In this document: in pieces, positions 17,301 to 25,145 of the stretch
How positions within the stretch are numbered: the first letter of the stretch is position 1
How the letters are laid out: every line of letters starts with the position of its first letter
DNA from: Alistipes sp.
Lineage (GTDB): Bacteria > Bacteroidota > Bacteroidia > Bacteroidales > Rikenellaceae
Length of the DNA stretch: 64,000 nucleotides
Direction of reading: 5' to 3'
Assembly (NCBI GenBank): GCA_017398555.1
Contig: JAFQFV010000009.1
Coordinates: 22,594 to 86,593 of the forward strand
Notes under the pieces: generated by a model
What the model saw: only the letters and a program-made list of their open reading frames with translations
What the model was told of the DNA's origin: nothing
Databases searched by the model: none
Made by a program: the position numbers and the translations under genes

Positions 17301-18011
17301 ATGGAAAATATGAGACTTTTGCTCATCTCTAACTCGACAAATGCGGGTGAGGAGTATTTGAAGTATCCGATTGAGCGTATTGCAGAGCACCTGAAGGGTG
17401 TGAAAGAGGTGATTTTTGTCCCTTATGCAGCCGTTACATTCTCTTATGCGGAGTATGAGCGCAAGGTTCAGAACCGTTTTAACGAGATCGGTATCAAAGT
17501 TCGTTCTATTCATCGTGAGAAGAACCCTGCAAAGGCTATTCGCAATGCTGAGGCTATCTGTGTCGGCGGTGGTAATACATTCGCACTGACAAAGAAGATG
17601 CAGCAGCAGGGCTTGATGAGTGCAATTCTTCGCAAGGTTAAGTCCGGTACTCCGTATGTTGGTTGGAGTGCAGGTAGTAATGTTTGTTGTCCTACAATCT
17701 GTACAACAAATGATATGCCGATTGTAGAACCTGAGTCATTTAAGGCTATAGGCGCTGTTAAGTTCCAGATTAACCCTCACTATCTCGATGCAAATCCTGA
17801 GGGTCACGCAGGCGAGACTCGTGAGCAGAGAATTGAGGAGTATATCGAGGCAAATCCTCGTCGTTATGTTGTCGGCCTTCGTGAGGGTTGTATGCTTCGC
17901 CTTGTGGATGGCAAGTTGGAGCTTATCGGCTCTCGCCCTATGCGTATATTTAAGAGAGGTCAGGCGGCTTATGAGGTTAAGGCCGGTGACGATTTGAGCT
18001 TCTTGATGTAA
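17301..18011 (+). CDS. pepE: Dipeptidase E (alpha-aspartyl dipeptidase)
   Basis: A 236-residue peptidase of family S51 that hydrolyses dipeptides with N-terminal aspartate. The nucleophile Ser123 lies in YVGWSAGSNVCC. The flanking glycine loop is VGGGNTFAL and the substrate-binding block is INPHYLDA. There is no signal peptide, so it is cytosolic. It opens a three-gene plus-strand run with yraN (15 bp later) and waaA. Confidence 0.94.
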   Translation: MENMRLLLISNSTNAGEEYLKYPIERIAEHLKGVKEVIFVPYAAVTFSYAEYERKVQNRFNEIGIKVRSIHREKNPAKAIRNAEAICVGGGNTFALTKKMQQQGLMSAILRKVKSGTPYVGWSAGSNVCCPTICTTNDMPIVEPESFKAIGAVKFQINPHYLDANPEGHAGETREQRIEEYIEANPRRYVVGLREGCMLRLVDGKLELIGSRPMRIFKRGQAAYEVKAGDDLSFLM

Positions 18012-18026
18012 TCCCCCTATCTCGGA

Positions 18027-18383
18027 ATGATAGATAAGCAGGAACGCGGTGCGGCAGGCGAGGCATTTACTGTCGATTGGCTGAGGGCTAATGGGTTTAT
18101 AATCCATGAGCGAAATTGGCGATACAACCAATATGAGGTTGATATTATCGCCACAAGACGGGGTGTGATGCACTTTGTCGAGGTTAAGACGCGCGCTTTG
18201 GGCTCTATCGAGAGTGCCTTTGAGGCGATGAATACCACCAAGCGTACTGCACTGATGCACGCTATGCGGGCATATACACGTCGCACACGGTGGGCAAGCG
18301 ATATTCAGGTTGATCTTGCCGCCGTGGAGGCCTGTATGGATGGCTCGTTTGTAATGCATTATAAGGAAGATGTAATGGGATAG
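18027..18383 (+). CDS. YraN/UPF0102 endonuclease-like protein
   Basis: A 118-residue member of the UPF0102 family, restriction-endonuclease-like fold. The family blocks are GAAGEAFTVDWLRANGF, NEVD-type YEVDIIA and FVEVKTR, giving the E...D...ExK pattern of PD-(D/E)XK nucleases. The physiological role of the family is not settled. It is probably co-transcribed with pepE. Confidence 0.9.
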   Translation: MIDKQERGAAGEAFTVDWLRANGFIIHERNWRYNQYEVDIIATRRGVMHFVEVKTRALGSIESAFEAMNTTKRTALMHAMRAYTRRTRWASDIQVDLAAVEACMDGSFVMHYKEDVMG

Positions 18384-18392
18384 AGGCTACTG

Positions 18393-18424
18393 TTTGGAAA
18401 ATGAGCAAAAAATGTCTACTTTTG
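18393..18424 (+). promoter_or_regulatory. Promoter of waaA, close to its start codon
   Basis: TTTG (18393-18396), 20 bp, TACTTTTG (18417-18424). The predicted start of transcription, 6-8 bp downstream, falls at or next to the ATG at 18432, so the message would have almost no leader. Confidence 0.7.
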
Positions 18425-18431
18425 TCGCGGA

Positions 18432-19664
18432 ATGAGGACTCTTTATAATATAGGAATGTACTGTTACCGCCTTGGCGTTGCTGCGGTATCCCCGTGGCAT
18501 AAGAAGGCAAGGCTTTGGAGAGATGGTCGAAAACAGCTCTTTAACCGTATGAGGGCGAGTATCGACTCTTCTGCTCCTATTGTCTGGGTACATGTGGCAT
18601 CTTTAGGCGAGTTTGAGCAGGGCCGCCCGATTATCGAGAAGATTAAGGCGGAGCGACCTGAGTATAAGATTTTGCTCACATTCTTCTCCCCTTCAGGCTA
18701 TGAGATTCGCAAGAACTATCAGGGTGCGGACTACATATTCTATCTGCCTATAGATACTAAGTCTAATGCTCGCGAGTTTCTCGATATTGTAAAGCCGCAG
18801 ATTGCAGTATTTGTTAAATACGAGTATTGGATAAACTTGCTCACGGAGCTGAAGACACGAAATATCCCTACATATATCGTTTCGGCAATCTTCCGCCGTG
18901 ACTCCATCTTCTTCCGCTCTACAGGTAATATGTGGCGCGAGGCTCTAAAGAGTTTTAATACTATCTTTGTGCAGGATGAGAACTCGAAGGCTCTGCTTGC
19001 CGAGTTGGGTCATGATAACGTCATTGTTGCCGGCGATACCCGCTTTGACCGCGTGGCTCAAATTGCAGCTGCGGCGAAGAAGATTGAACTTATAGAGCAG
19101 TTCAAAGGCGACTCCCGCCTCTTTGTTGCCGGCTCATCATGGGGCCCGGATGAGGATTTGATAGTCCGCTTGGCAAATGAGAATCCGACAATCAAGTTTA
19201 TCGTTGCTCCGCATGAGATGGAGCAGACGCGAATGGCCAAAATCGAGCAGACCGCTACAGGTGGCGCGGTGCGATATACCAAGATTGAGGGGGATATTGC
19301 CGATAAACAGATACTTATCCTCGATACTATCGGTATGCTCTCATCGGTCTATGGCTATGCCGATTTCTCATATATCGGTGGTGGCTTCGGCGTGGGTATT
19401 CATAATACCCTTGAGGCTGCAACATTCGGCCTGCCGATAGCCTTTGGCCCTAACTATCAGAAGTTTAAGGAGGCGCGCGATATGATTGCTCTCGGTGGTG
19501 CAACCTCTGTTTCAAACTATGAGGAGCTGAGCGCATGGTTTGCTCCGTTGCGAGATGATGAGCAGCATCTGAAGCTGGTCAGCCAAATCTCTAAAGATTA
19601 CACCACCAAAAATCAAGGTGCAACCGATATATTCTTTGAAAAGGTCTTCGGTACGAAAAAATAG
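18432..19664 (+). CDS. waaA: 3-deoxy-D-manno-octulosonic acid (Kdo) transferase
   Basis: A 410-residue GT30 enzyme that attaches Kdo to the lipid A precursor at the inner membrane. Family landmarks are the N-terminal LYNIGMYCYRLG, VHVASLGEFEQGRPII (about 55-70), the FSPSGYE loop, FVAGSSWGPDEDL and IVAPHEM, then GGGFGVGIHNTLEAA near the C-terminus for nucleotide-sugar binding. Full length. It ends at a strong terminator. The start at 18432 matches family N-termini, although a second ATG at 18456 is possible. Confidence 0.96.
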   Translation: MRTLYNIGMYCYRLGVAAVSPWHKKARLWRDGRKQLFNRMRASIDSSAPIVWVHVASLGEFEQGRPIIEKIKAERPEYKILLTFFSPSGYEIRKNYQGADYIFYLPIDTKSNAREFLDIVKPQIAVFVKYEYWINLLTELKTRNIPTYIVSAIFRRDSIFFRSTGNMWREALKSFNTIFVQDENSKALLAELGHDNVIVAGDTRFDRVAQIAAAAKKIELIEQFKGDSRLFVAGSSWGPDEDLIVRLANENPTIKFIVAPHEMEQTRMAKIEQTATGGAVRYTKIEGDIADKQILILDTIGMLSSVYGYADFSYIGGGFGVGIHNTLEAATFGLPIAFGPNYQKFKEARDMIALGGATSVSNYEELSAWFAPLRDDEQHLKLVSQISKDYTTKNQGATDIFFEKVFGTKK

Positions 19665-19688
19665 GAGTAGCAAACGCTACTCTTTTTT
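19665..19688 (+). terminator. Terminator of waaA
   Basis: GAGTAGC (19665-19671), loop AAAC, GCTACTC (19676-19682), then TTTTTT. Confidence 0.88.
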
Positions 19689-19698
19689 GTTTGCTGAT

Positions 19699-19725
19699 AT
19701 AGACGAGGAGGTAACCATCGGGAGA
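19699..19725. repeat. 27-bp repeat, copy 1
   Basis: ATAGACGAGGAGG followed by TAACCATCGGGAGA, identical to 20072-20098. Just after copy 1 comes AGCGGATTCGAA (19725-19736), a 12-base match to the T arm of the tRNA-Cys gene. Between here and 19820 two competing stems are possible: GCTCGCG/CGCGAGC (19756-19762, 19789-19795) and GCGAGGATA/TATCCTCGC (19760-19768, 19808-19816). Confidence 0.7.
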
Positions 19726-19854
19726 GCGGATTCGAAGCAAGGGCCAAAGGCCCGCGCTCGCGAGGATACCTTGTAGCGTAGCGCATAGCGCGAGCAATAA
19801 ACCCAATTATCCTCGCAACCCTGTCCCTAAAGGTGAGTAAACTGCTTGAGATTT

Positions 19855-19954
19855 GCGGTGTAAGTGCATAGCACTCGTTAGTAGTGGATGATTGGGTGGC
19901 ACTTGTGCCAAAACACATCAGCCACTACTAACGTAAGGTGAAACCTTACACCGC
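19855..19954. repeat. 100-bp cloverleaf-like inverted-repeat element
   Basis: The outer stem GCGGTGTAAG (19855-19864) pairs with CTTACACCGC (19945-19954), and the inner stem GTTAGTAGTGG (19877-19887) with CCACTACTAAC (19922-19932), both perfect. The two arms between stems are 12 bases each and can form side hairpins: AGTGC/GCACT at 19863-19875 and GTAAGG/CCTTAC at 19933-19949. The apical loop contains GGCAC-TT-GTGCC (19898-19909). No reading frame spans it convincingly. It may be a miniature mobile element or a structured RNA. Confidence 0.75.
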
Positions 19955-19961
19955 ATAAAAT

Positions 19962-20013
19962 AAAAAAAGCACCTCTTCTCAGAGATGCTGTGAGGTCTGA
20001 AGCGGATTCGAAC
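19962..20013 (-). pseudogene. Partial copy of tRNA-Cys 3' end with terminator
   Basis: A 52-bp stretch repeats 20108-20159 with two mismatches. It contains the T-arm half and acceptor 3' strand of tRNA-Cys plus its terminator hairpin, but no anticodon arm or 5' half. It cannot form a tRNA. It looks like a duplicated tRNA 3' end, as left by integration or recombination at tRNA genes. Confidence 0.8.
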
Positions 20014-20071
20014 GTCGCACAATGTGCGTCGTCATCGACGAAGTCCCGCAGTCATCGCAGATGGTGCGGAA

Positions 20072-20098
20072 ATAGACGAGGAGGTAACCATCGGGAGA
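20072..20098. repeat. 27-bp repeat, copy 2
   Basis: Identical to 19699-19725. It lies between the partial tRNA-Cys copy and the intact tRNA-Cys terminator. Confidence 0.75.
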
Positions 20099-20107
20099 AT
20101 ACGCAAT

Positions 20108-20135
20108 AAAAAAAGCATCTCTTTTCAGAGATGCT
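20108..20135 (-). terminator. Terminator of tRNA-Cys
   Basis: On the minus strand AGCATCTCT pairs with AGAGATGCT around a short loop and is followed by seven T. Confidence 0.85.
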
Positions 20136-20138
20136 GTG

Positions 20139-20209
20139 AGGTCTGAAGCGGATTCGAACCGCTGTACGAGGTTTTGCAGACCTCTGCCTAGCCACTCGGC
20201 CATCAGACC
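20139..20209 (-). tRNA. tRNA-Cys(GCA)
   Basis: A 71-nt tRNA. The acceptor strands are GGTCTGA and TCAGACC with discriminator T. The anticodon stem GAGGT/ACCTC holds loop CTGCAAA, anticodon GCA, and the T loop is GGTTCGAATCC. CCA is not encoded. Its 3' end is duplicated at 19962-20013. Confidence 0.96.
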
Positions 20210-20239
20210 ATTTTTACCCTTTTTATCCGTTTGGGTGTG

Positions 20240-20271
20240 CAAATATAGTGCGTTTTTATTTCAAATCCAAA
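20240..20271 (-). promoter_or_regulatory. Promoter of tRNA-Cys
   Basis: On the minus strand TTTG (20271-20268), 20 bp, TATATTTG (20247-20240). Transcription would begin just upstream of the tRNA. Confidence 0.75.
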
Positions 20272-20327
20272 AAAAATTGTATCTTTACGGTGAAAAACTT
20301 AAAAATTTTTAGTTTTAACCCCCTCGG

Positions 20328-21206
20328 ATGATGAAAATTGAGGATATTGCAATATCTTTTGTGCCCAATTTGACAAATAGGGCTGTGGTACATCTGCTGG
20401 ATAGGTTCGGTAGTGCCGAGAGGGTGTATAGTGCATCGGCAGAGGAGCTTATACGAGTTGCCGAGCTCAATGAGACTATTGCCCGCGATATTGTTGCCCA
20501 CGCAGGTTTTTGTGAGGCGGAGCGGGAGTTGAAGGCTTGCGATAAGCACGGGGTAAAGGTAGTTGCCTCGACAGATAGCGGCTATCCCAATCAGTTGAGA
20601 TATATTGACGACTACCCGCATATTATATATATGGTAGGGGCTGCCTCGCTGTTGGAGAGCTCTGCTATGTGTGCGATAATGGGTGGGGTGAGCGGCATTA
20701 GCTCCTATGGGGAGAAGATGGCGCTGCGGATATTGGAGAAGATTGCCGAGGTTGCACCCGAAACGGTTGTAGTAGGGGCGATGGAGTGCGATTTTGATGC
20801 GGTGATGCTGCGTGTTGCGTGCGGTTTGGGGCTACGCTGTATAGGTGTGGCAGATGCGGCGCTGTCAAAGGTCGCCAAACAACGATATGCAGATCTTGCC
20901 GATGAGATTTTATTGCACGCCGGTCTGCTGATTAGCGAGCGTGGCGAAAATTCTGCCAAGGTAGTTGGGGAGCACTATCCGCACCATAGGGTTATTGCAG
21001 GCATTTGTCGCGGAGTGGTCATTGTGGAGAGTAATCAGATACCGCCTGTGGCGAAGTATGCCGATGGTTATGGCAGAACATTATTAGCACTTCCGGGTAG
21101 GGTCACCGACTCGATGTCGTGGGGTACGAACAGAATGATAGCTACCTCGATGGCGCAGATGGTGTGCTCGGAGAGGGATGTTATAGAGTATTTGGAGTTA
21201 TGTTGA
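20328..21206 (+). CDS. dprA: Divergent DprA/Smf-family protein
   Basis: A 292-residue relative of DprA, which loads RecA on incoming single-stranded DNA during natural transformation. The family match is clear in the C-terminal half: LISERGEN, HHRVIAGICRGVVIVES, LALPGRVTDSMSWGTN. The typical GSR..S.YG motif reads MGGVSGISSYG, and the G.D..AH motif reads GAMECDFDAVM with the His absent. The N-terminal SAM-like helices are present. The C-terminal winged helix of longer homologues is missing (family usually near 370). DNA binding may be altered. It overlaps tatD by 7 bases. Confidence 0.8.
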   Translation: MMKIEDIAISFVPNLTNRAVVHLLDRFGSAERVYSASAEELIRVAELNETIARDIVAHAGFCEAERELKACDKHGVKVVASTDSGYPNQLRYIDDYPHIIYMVGAASLLESSAMCAIMGGVSGISSYGEKMALRILEKIAEVAPETVVVGAMECDFDAVMLRVACGLGLRCIGVADAALSKVAKQRYADLADEILLHAGLLISERGENSAKVVGEHYPHHRVIAGICRGVVIVESNQIPPVAKYADGYGRTLLALPGRVTDSMSWGTNRMIATSMAQMVCSERDVIEYLELC

Positions 21207-21988
21207 TAGATACACACTCGCATATATACGAGCCTGAGTTTGATTTGGACCGCGCAGAGGCGTTGCAGCGTTGCGTAGAGCACGATGTGGGGCTGCTGAT
21301 GTTGCCGGCTATCGATGGCGAAAGTTATGATAGGATGTTTGACCTTGCGCGTCAATATCCTCAGATGGTGCGCCCGATGATGGGCCTGCATCCAACCTCG
21401 GTAAATGAAAATCCGAATTGGCAGCGTGATTTGGCGCAGGTTGAGGAGTTTTTGAAGAATCCGCCACAAGGGATTGAACGTTTTTGGGGCGTGGGAGAGA
21501 TTGGCCTCGACTTCTATTGGAGCAACGACTACCGCGAGGAGCAGATTGCGGCCTTTGAGGCGCAGATTGAGATGGCACTGAGGTATGATTTGCCGATTGT
21601 AGTGCATACTCGCAATGCGTGGACGGAGATGTGCGAGGTAATGGAGAGGTTTGCCGATAGGGGTGTGCGAGGTGTATTTCACGCCTTCTCGGATGATGTG
21701 GAGTGTTACCATAGACTGAAGAGGTGTGGTGATTTTCTCTTCGGTGTGGGCGGCGTTGTGACGTTCAAGAAGAGTAAGCTTGCCGAGGTGGTAAAACAGA
21801 TGGAGCTGACCGACATTCTCCTTGAGACGGACTGCCCCTATTTAACTCCTGTGCCACATCGGGGTGAACGTAATGAGTCAAGCTACGTTCGGTTTGTATG
21901 CGCAAAGATAGCCGAACTTAAAGGGGTTGATTATCAAGTTGTTGCGGAGCAGACCACGGCAAATGCAAAACGAATATTCAAGTTGTAA
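21200..21988 (+). CDS. tatD: TatD-family hydrolase/DNase
   Basis: A 262-residue metal-dependent hydrolase. The start at 21200 places the metal motif DTHSHI at residues 4-9. Further ligands appear in GEIGLDFYW, IVVHTRNAW, FHAFSDD and ETDCPYLTPVPHRG, the usual TatD set. Family members act as 3'-5' exonucleases in DNA repair or quality control. Its ATG overlaps the dprA stop, so the pair is likely translationally coupled, and ansA follows 4 bases after its stop. Confidence 0.93.
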   Translation: MLIDTHSHIYEPEFDLDRAEALQRCVEHDVGLLMLPAIDGESYDRMFDLARQYPQMVRPMMGLHPTSVNENPNWQRDLAQVEEFLKNPPQGIERFWGVGEIGLDFYWSNDYREEQIAAFEAQIEMALRYDLPIVVHTRNAWTEMCEVMERFADRGVRGVFHAFSDDVECYHRLKRCGDFLFGVGGVVTFKKSKLAEVVKQMELTDILLETDCPYLTPVPHRGERNESSYVRFVCAKIAELKGVDYQVVAEQTTANAKRIFKL

Positions 21989-21992
21989 AAAT

Positions 21993-23036
21993 ATGAAACG
22001 TCAATCTATTTTGATTATCTATACCGGTGGTACAATCGGTATGCAGAGGGATGAAAATGGTACACTTATACCGTTCGATTTCAACTCTATTGAGAAGGAG
22101 TTTCCGGCTGTTCGCCACCTCCATGTGCATATAGATGTGCATAAGTTGCCACCGATTGACTCGTCGAATGTCACTCCGCGATTATGGACCGAGTTAGCAC
22201 ATACTGTTAGGGATAATTACGATAAATACGATGGTTTTGTGGTGCTGCACGGCACGGATACTATGTCCTACACCGCTTCGGCACTGAGTTTTATGTTTGA
22301 GAATTTGAAAAAACCGGTCGTCTTTACCGGTAGCCAAATTCCGATGGGTATAATGCGTACCGATGGCAGAGAGAATCTGATTACAGCCATTGAGATTGCT
22401 GCAGCCGAGAAAAATGGCTATCCGATTGTGCCTGAGGTTACGCTCTATTTCCAGAATAAGCTCTTCAGAGCCAATAGAACATCGAAATTATCGGCCGAGG
22501 CACTTAATGCCTTCGATTCTCGCAACTATCCTCCACTTGCCGAGGTGGGAGTGAATATCAACTATAATTGGTCGTTCATCCACTATGAGCAGGGGTGGTT
22601 TGAAGGAAAATTCTCGCCGGAACCACTGCGAATTATAGATGGTTTTGACTCCAATGTTGTGATTTTGAAGATATTTCCGGGAATATCGGAGGTAACCTTG
22701 AAGGCGGTGCTCTCTGTTGAGGGGCTGCGAGGAGTGATTCTTGAGACCTTCGGAACGGGCAATGCCCCGACGGCAGATTGGTTCATAAATCTGCTTGCAT
22801 ATACCATAGAGCGAGGTATTACAGTGGTAAATGTCACCCAGTGCGTAGGCGGTGGCGTGGCAATGGAGCTCTATGAGACGGGAAAGCGACTGCAACAGGT
22901 CGGCGTGTTGAGTGGCCACGATATGACCACCGAGGCTGCTGTGACAAAGTTGATGTTGTTGCTTGGCAATTGCGAGCAAAAGGAGCAGGTTATTCAAGGT
23001 ATGCTCGAATCAAAAAGTGGAGAATTTGGCAGTTAG
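21993..23036 (+). CDS. ansA: L-asparaginase, type I
   Basis: A 347-residue enzyme converting asparagine to aspartate and ammonia. The start at 21993 (MKRQSILIIYTGGTIGM) fits cytosolic type I enzymes, since no signal peptide precedes it. The two catalytic threonine motifs are IYTGGTIGM and HGTDTMSYTA. PVVFTGSQIPMG and VVNVTQCVGGG are further family blocks. It is the last gene of dprA-tatD-ansA. Confidence 0.95.
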   Translation: MKRQSILIIYTGGTIGMQRDENGTLIPFDFNSIEKEFPAVRHLHVHIDVHKLPPIDSSNVTPRLWTELAHTVRDNYDKYDGFVVLHGTDTMSYTASALSFMFENLKKPVVFTGSQIPMGIMRTDGRENLITAIEIAAAEKNGYPIVPEVTLYFQNKLFRANRTSKLSAEALNAFDSRNYPPLAEVGVNINYNWSFIHYEQGWFEGKFSPEPLRIIDGFDSNVVILKIFPGISEVTLKAVLSVEGLRGVILETFGTGNAPTADWFINLLAYTIERGITVVNVTQCVGGGVAMELYETGKRLQQVGVLSGHDMTTEAAVTKLMLLLGNCEQKEQVIQGMLESKSGEFGS

Positions 23037-23038
23037 AC

Positions 23039-23070
23039 TTTGCACAAACAAAAAAAAATTTGTATATTTC
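23039..23070 (+). promoter_or_regulatory. Promoter of the exbB operon
   Basis: TTTG (23039-23042), 20 bp, TATATTTC (23063-23070), one base off the -7 consensus. The leader to the ATG at 23275 would be about 200 nt. Confidence 0.55.
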
Positions 23071-23274
23071 GGACTGATAAGGGACGTAAACGACCGATAG
23101 TATAGGTGGTTTGCGGGTGCAATATGCTGATTGATAGTGTGTTGTGCGTGTTTGAGCGCGTTTTGAAGTGAGCAGGCAAAGAGCCCTATATCGATAGAAA
23201 AACAACTAAAAATACTAATAGAGAGAAAAATTTTAGAAAAACAATTCAATTTTTTTAACTTATTAAAAACAACT

Positions 23275-24084
23275 ATGAAAAAATTATTTTTGGTTTTGGC
23301 AGTTGCTGCTCTGTCGTTCAGCACTGCAATCGCACAGGATGCTGCTGCAGCACCAGCTGCTGACGAGGCAACCGTTGAGAATGTTGAGGCTGTAGCTGAG
23401 GAGGCTGCTCCTGTAGCTGAGGAGGCTATCGACCCAGAGGTACAGATCGCAGGTGAGTCACTCCACCACGTTCTGATGCAGAAGTTCCTCGAGGGTGGTT
23501 GGGGATGGATGCTCCCAATCCTTATCGTACTCGTACTCGGTCTTGCTATTGCAATCGAGCGTATCCTCTTCCTCGGTCTTTCTACAATCAACACTAAGAA
23601 GTTCATCGCTTCTGTAGAGAAGGCTCTCAACGAGGGTGGTATCGAGGCTGCTAAGGCTGTTTGCCGTGACACTAAGGGCCCAATCGCTTCTATCTACTGG
23701 CAGGGTCTTGACCGCTACGAGCAGGGTCTTGATGCTGTTGAGAAGGCAGTTGTTTCTTACGGTTCTGTTCAGACAGGTCAGCTCGAGTCTGGTCTTGGTT
23801 GGTTGAGCCTCTTCATCGCTCTCTCTCCATCACTCGGATTTATGGGTACCGTAGTAGGTCTTGTACAGTCATTCGACTCTATCCAGGCTGCAGGTGATAT
23901 CTCTCCAGCACTCGTTGCAGGTGGTATGAAGGTGGCGCTGCTTACTACATTGTTGGGTCTGATTGCTGCAATGGTTCTTCAGGTGTTCTACAACTACGTA
24001 ATCGTTAAGATTGACGGTATTGTAAATGAGATGGAGGATGCTTCTATCACCCTGATGGATATCCTTACAGTTTACAAGAAATAA
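23275..24084 (+). CDS. exbB: MotA/TolQ/ExbB proton-channel protein
   Basis: A 269-residue inner-membrane channel subunit that, with ExbD, couples the proton gradient to TonB-dependent outer-membrane transport. Residues 1-20 form a signal peptide (ending AIA-Q), followed by an Ala/Glu-rich periplasmic stretch (about 20-58). The first TM is WMLPILIVLVLGLAIAI. The conserved cytoplasmic domain follows, then two more TMs with GLGWLSLFIALSPSLGFMGTV. The extra cleaved leader is common in Bacteroidota ExbB. First of four genes. Confidence 0.93.
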   Translation: MKKLFLVLAVAALSFSTAIAQDAAAAPAADEATVENVEAVAEEAAPVAEEAIDPEVQIAGESLHHVLMQKFLEGGWGWMLPILIVLVLGLAIAIERILFLGLSTINTKKFIASVEKALNEGGIEAAKAVCRDTKGPIASIYWQGLDRYEQGLDAVEKAVVSYGSVQTGQLESGLGWLSLFIALSPSLGFMGTVVGLVQSFDSIQAAGDISPALVAGGMKVALLTTLLGLIAAMVLQVFYNYVIVKIDGIVNEMEDASITLMDILTVYKK

Positions 24085-24119
24085 TTAGACCTAAACAATA
24101 ATCGTACACAAGATAAACT

Positions 24120-24542
24120 ATGAAAAAGATGTTAAATATACTGTTGGGACTTCTGTTCGCCATCACTGCCGTTATGGTAGGTTGGGCAGTAGTATCTGGC
24201 GGTGCCGAGGTTGCCATTAGCTGGAACCTCGTATGGGGCTATGCTCTGCTCGTAGGAGCGATAGTGAGCGTTTTGCTCTCAGCTATTAAGGGTACGATTA
24301 CTAATCCTGCAGGTTTGAAGAAGACAATGCTTGCCATTGTGCTTGTAGTAGTTGTAGTTGGTGCTGCACTCTTCATTGCACTCGGTCACGATGGTATTGT
24401 AATTCCTAACTCTGCTGGTGGTGTATTCGACGATCCATTCGAGTTGGTTATCTCAGAGGTTGGTATCCTTGTTACCTATGTAGTAGCTGCTGCTTCTATC
24501 ATTGTAACACTTTATACCGAGGTTCGTAACCTGTTCAAATAG
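24120..24542 (+). CDS. Small membrane protein between ExbB and ExbD
   Basis: A 140-residue hydrophobic protein with about four TM segments (near 5-25, 37-57, 70-90 and 112-132). No motif is recognised. Its place between exbB and the two exbD genes, 35 bp after and 11 bp before, suggests an accessory subunit of the energising complex. This is context inference only. Confidence 0.8.
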   Translation: MKKMLNILLGLLFAITAVMVGWAVVSGGAEVAISWNLVWGYALLVGAIVSVLLSAIKGTITNPAGLKKTMLAIVLVVVVVGAALFIALGHDGIVIPNSAGGVFDDPFELVISEVGILVTYVVAAASIIVTLYTEVRNLFK

Positions 24543-24553
24543 TAAGGTAATTT

Positions 24554-25144
24554 ATGGCAAAAAGTAAGAAAATACCTGAAATCAACGCTTCGTCACAAGC
24601 GGATATCGCGTTTACCGTGCTCATCTTCTTCCTTGTGGTTTCTACAATGGATGTTGATACCGGTATCGTACGTGTACTTCCGCCTATGCCGGATCCGAAT
24701 GTAAAGCAGGAGGATATTAAGGTTAAGGAACGTAACCTTCTCCTTGTTTTCGTATCGGGTAGCGGTCAGCTGATGGCAGGCGGTCAGGTGATGGATCTCC
24801 ATTATCTTAAGGACAAGGCTAAGGAGTTCATCCTTAACCCTTATGATGATGAGAACCTCCCTGAGAAGAAGGAGCAGACCTTCGATATGCCGGATGGCTC
24901 GAAGTGGACCTTCCCTGTAAGTGAGGGCGTAATCTCGCTCCAGAATACTCGAGATACTGATTATCAGGTCTATATCCGCGTACAGAACGAGCTTACTCGT
25001 GCATTTAACGAGGTTCGTGATGATGTCTCTATGACTAAGTTCGGCAAGAAGTTCGCTGATCTTGGTGAGGATGAGCGTAAAGTAATAACCAAGGCTGTAC
25101 CTTTGAAGATTTCAGAGGCTGAGCCACGTAAAATGGGTAAGTAA
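24554..25144 (+). CDS. exbD: ExbD-family biopolymer transporter, first copy
   Basis: A 196-residue ExbD/TolR protein. A short cytosolic N-terminus is followed by one TM, SQADIAFTVLIFFLVVST, with the protonatable Asp in its cytoplasmic half, then a periplasmic domain. It is longer than typical ExbD (near 140) because of an extra segment around 90-130. Only 1 base separates its stop from the second exbD. Confidence 0.93.
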   Translation: MAKSKKIPEINASSQADIAFTVLIFFLVVSTMDVDTGIVRVLPPMPDPNVKQEDIKVKERNLLLVFVSGSGQLMAGGQVMDLHYLKDKAKEFILNPYDDENLPEKKEQTFDMPDGSKWTFPVSEGVISLQNTRDTDYQVYIRVQNELTRAFNEVRDDVSMTKFGKKFADLGEDERKVITKAVPLKISEAEPRKMGK

Positions 25145-25145
25145 T

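Noticed and set aside
19962-20013. Second tRNA-Cys gene
   Set aside because: Only the T-arm half and acceptor 3' strand are present; no anticodon arm, D arm or 5' acceptor strand.
23010-23672. 220-codon minus-strand frame over exbB
   Set aside because: Ser/Ala-rich shadow of the narrow codon use of exbB, crossing its promoter region.
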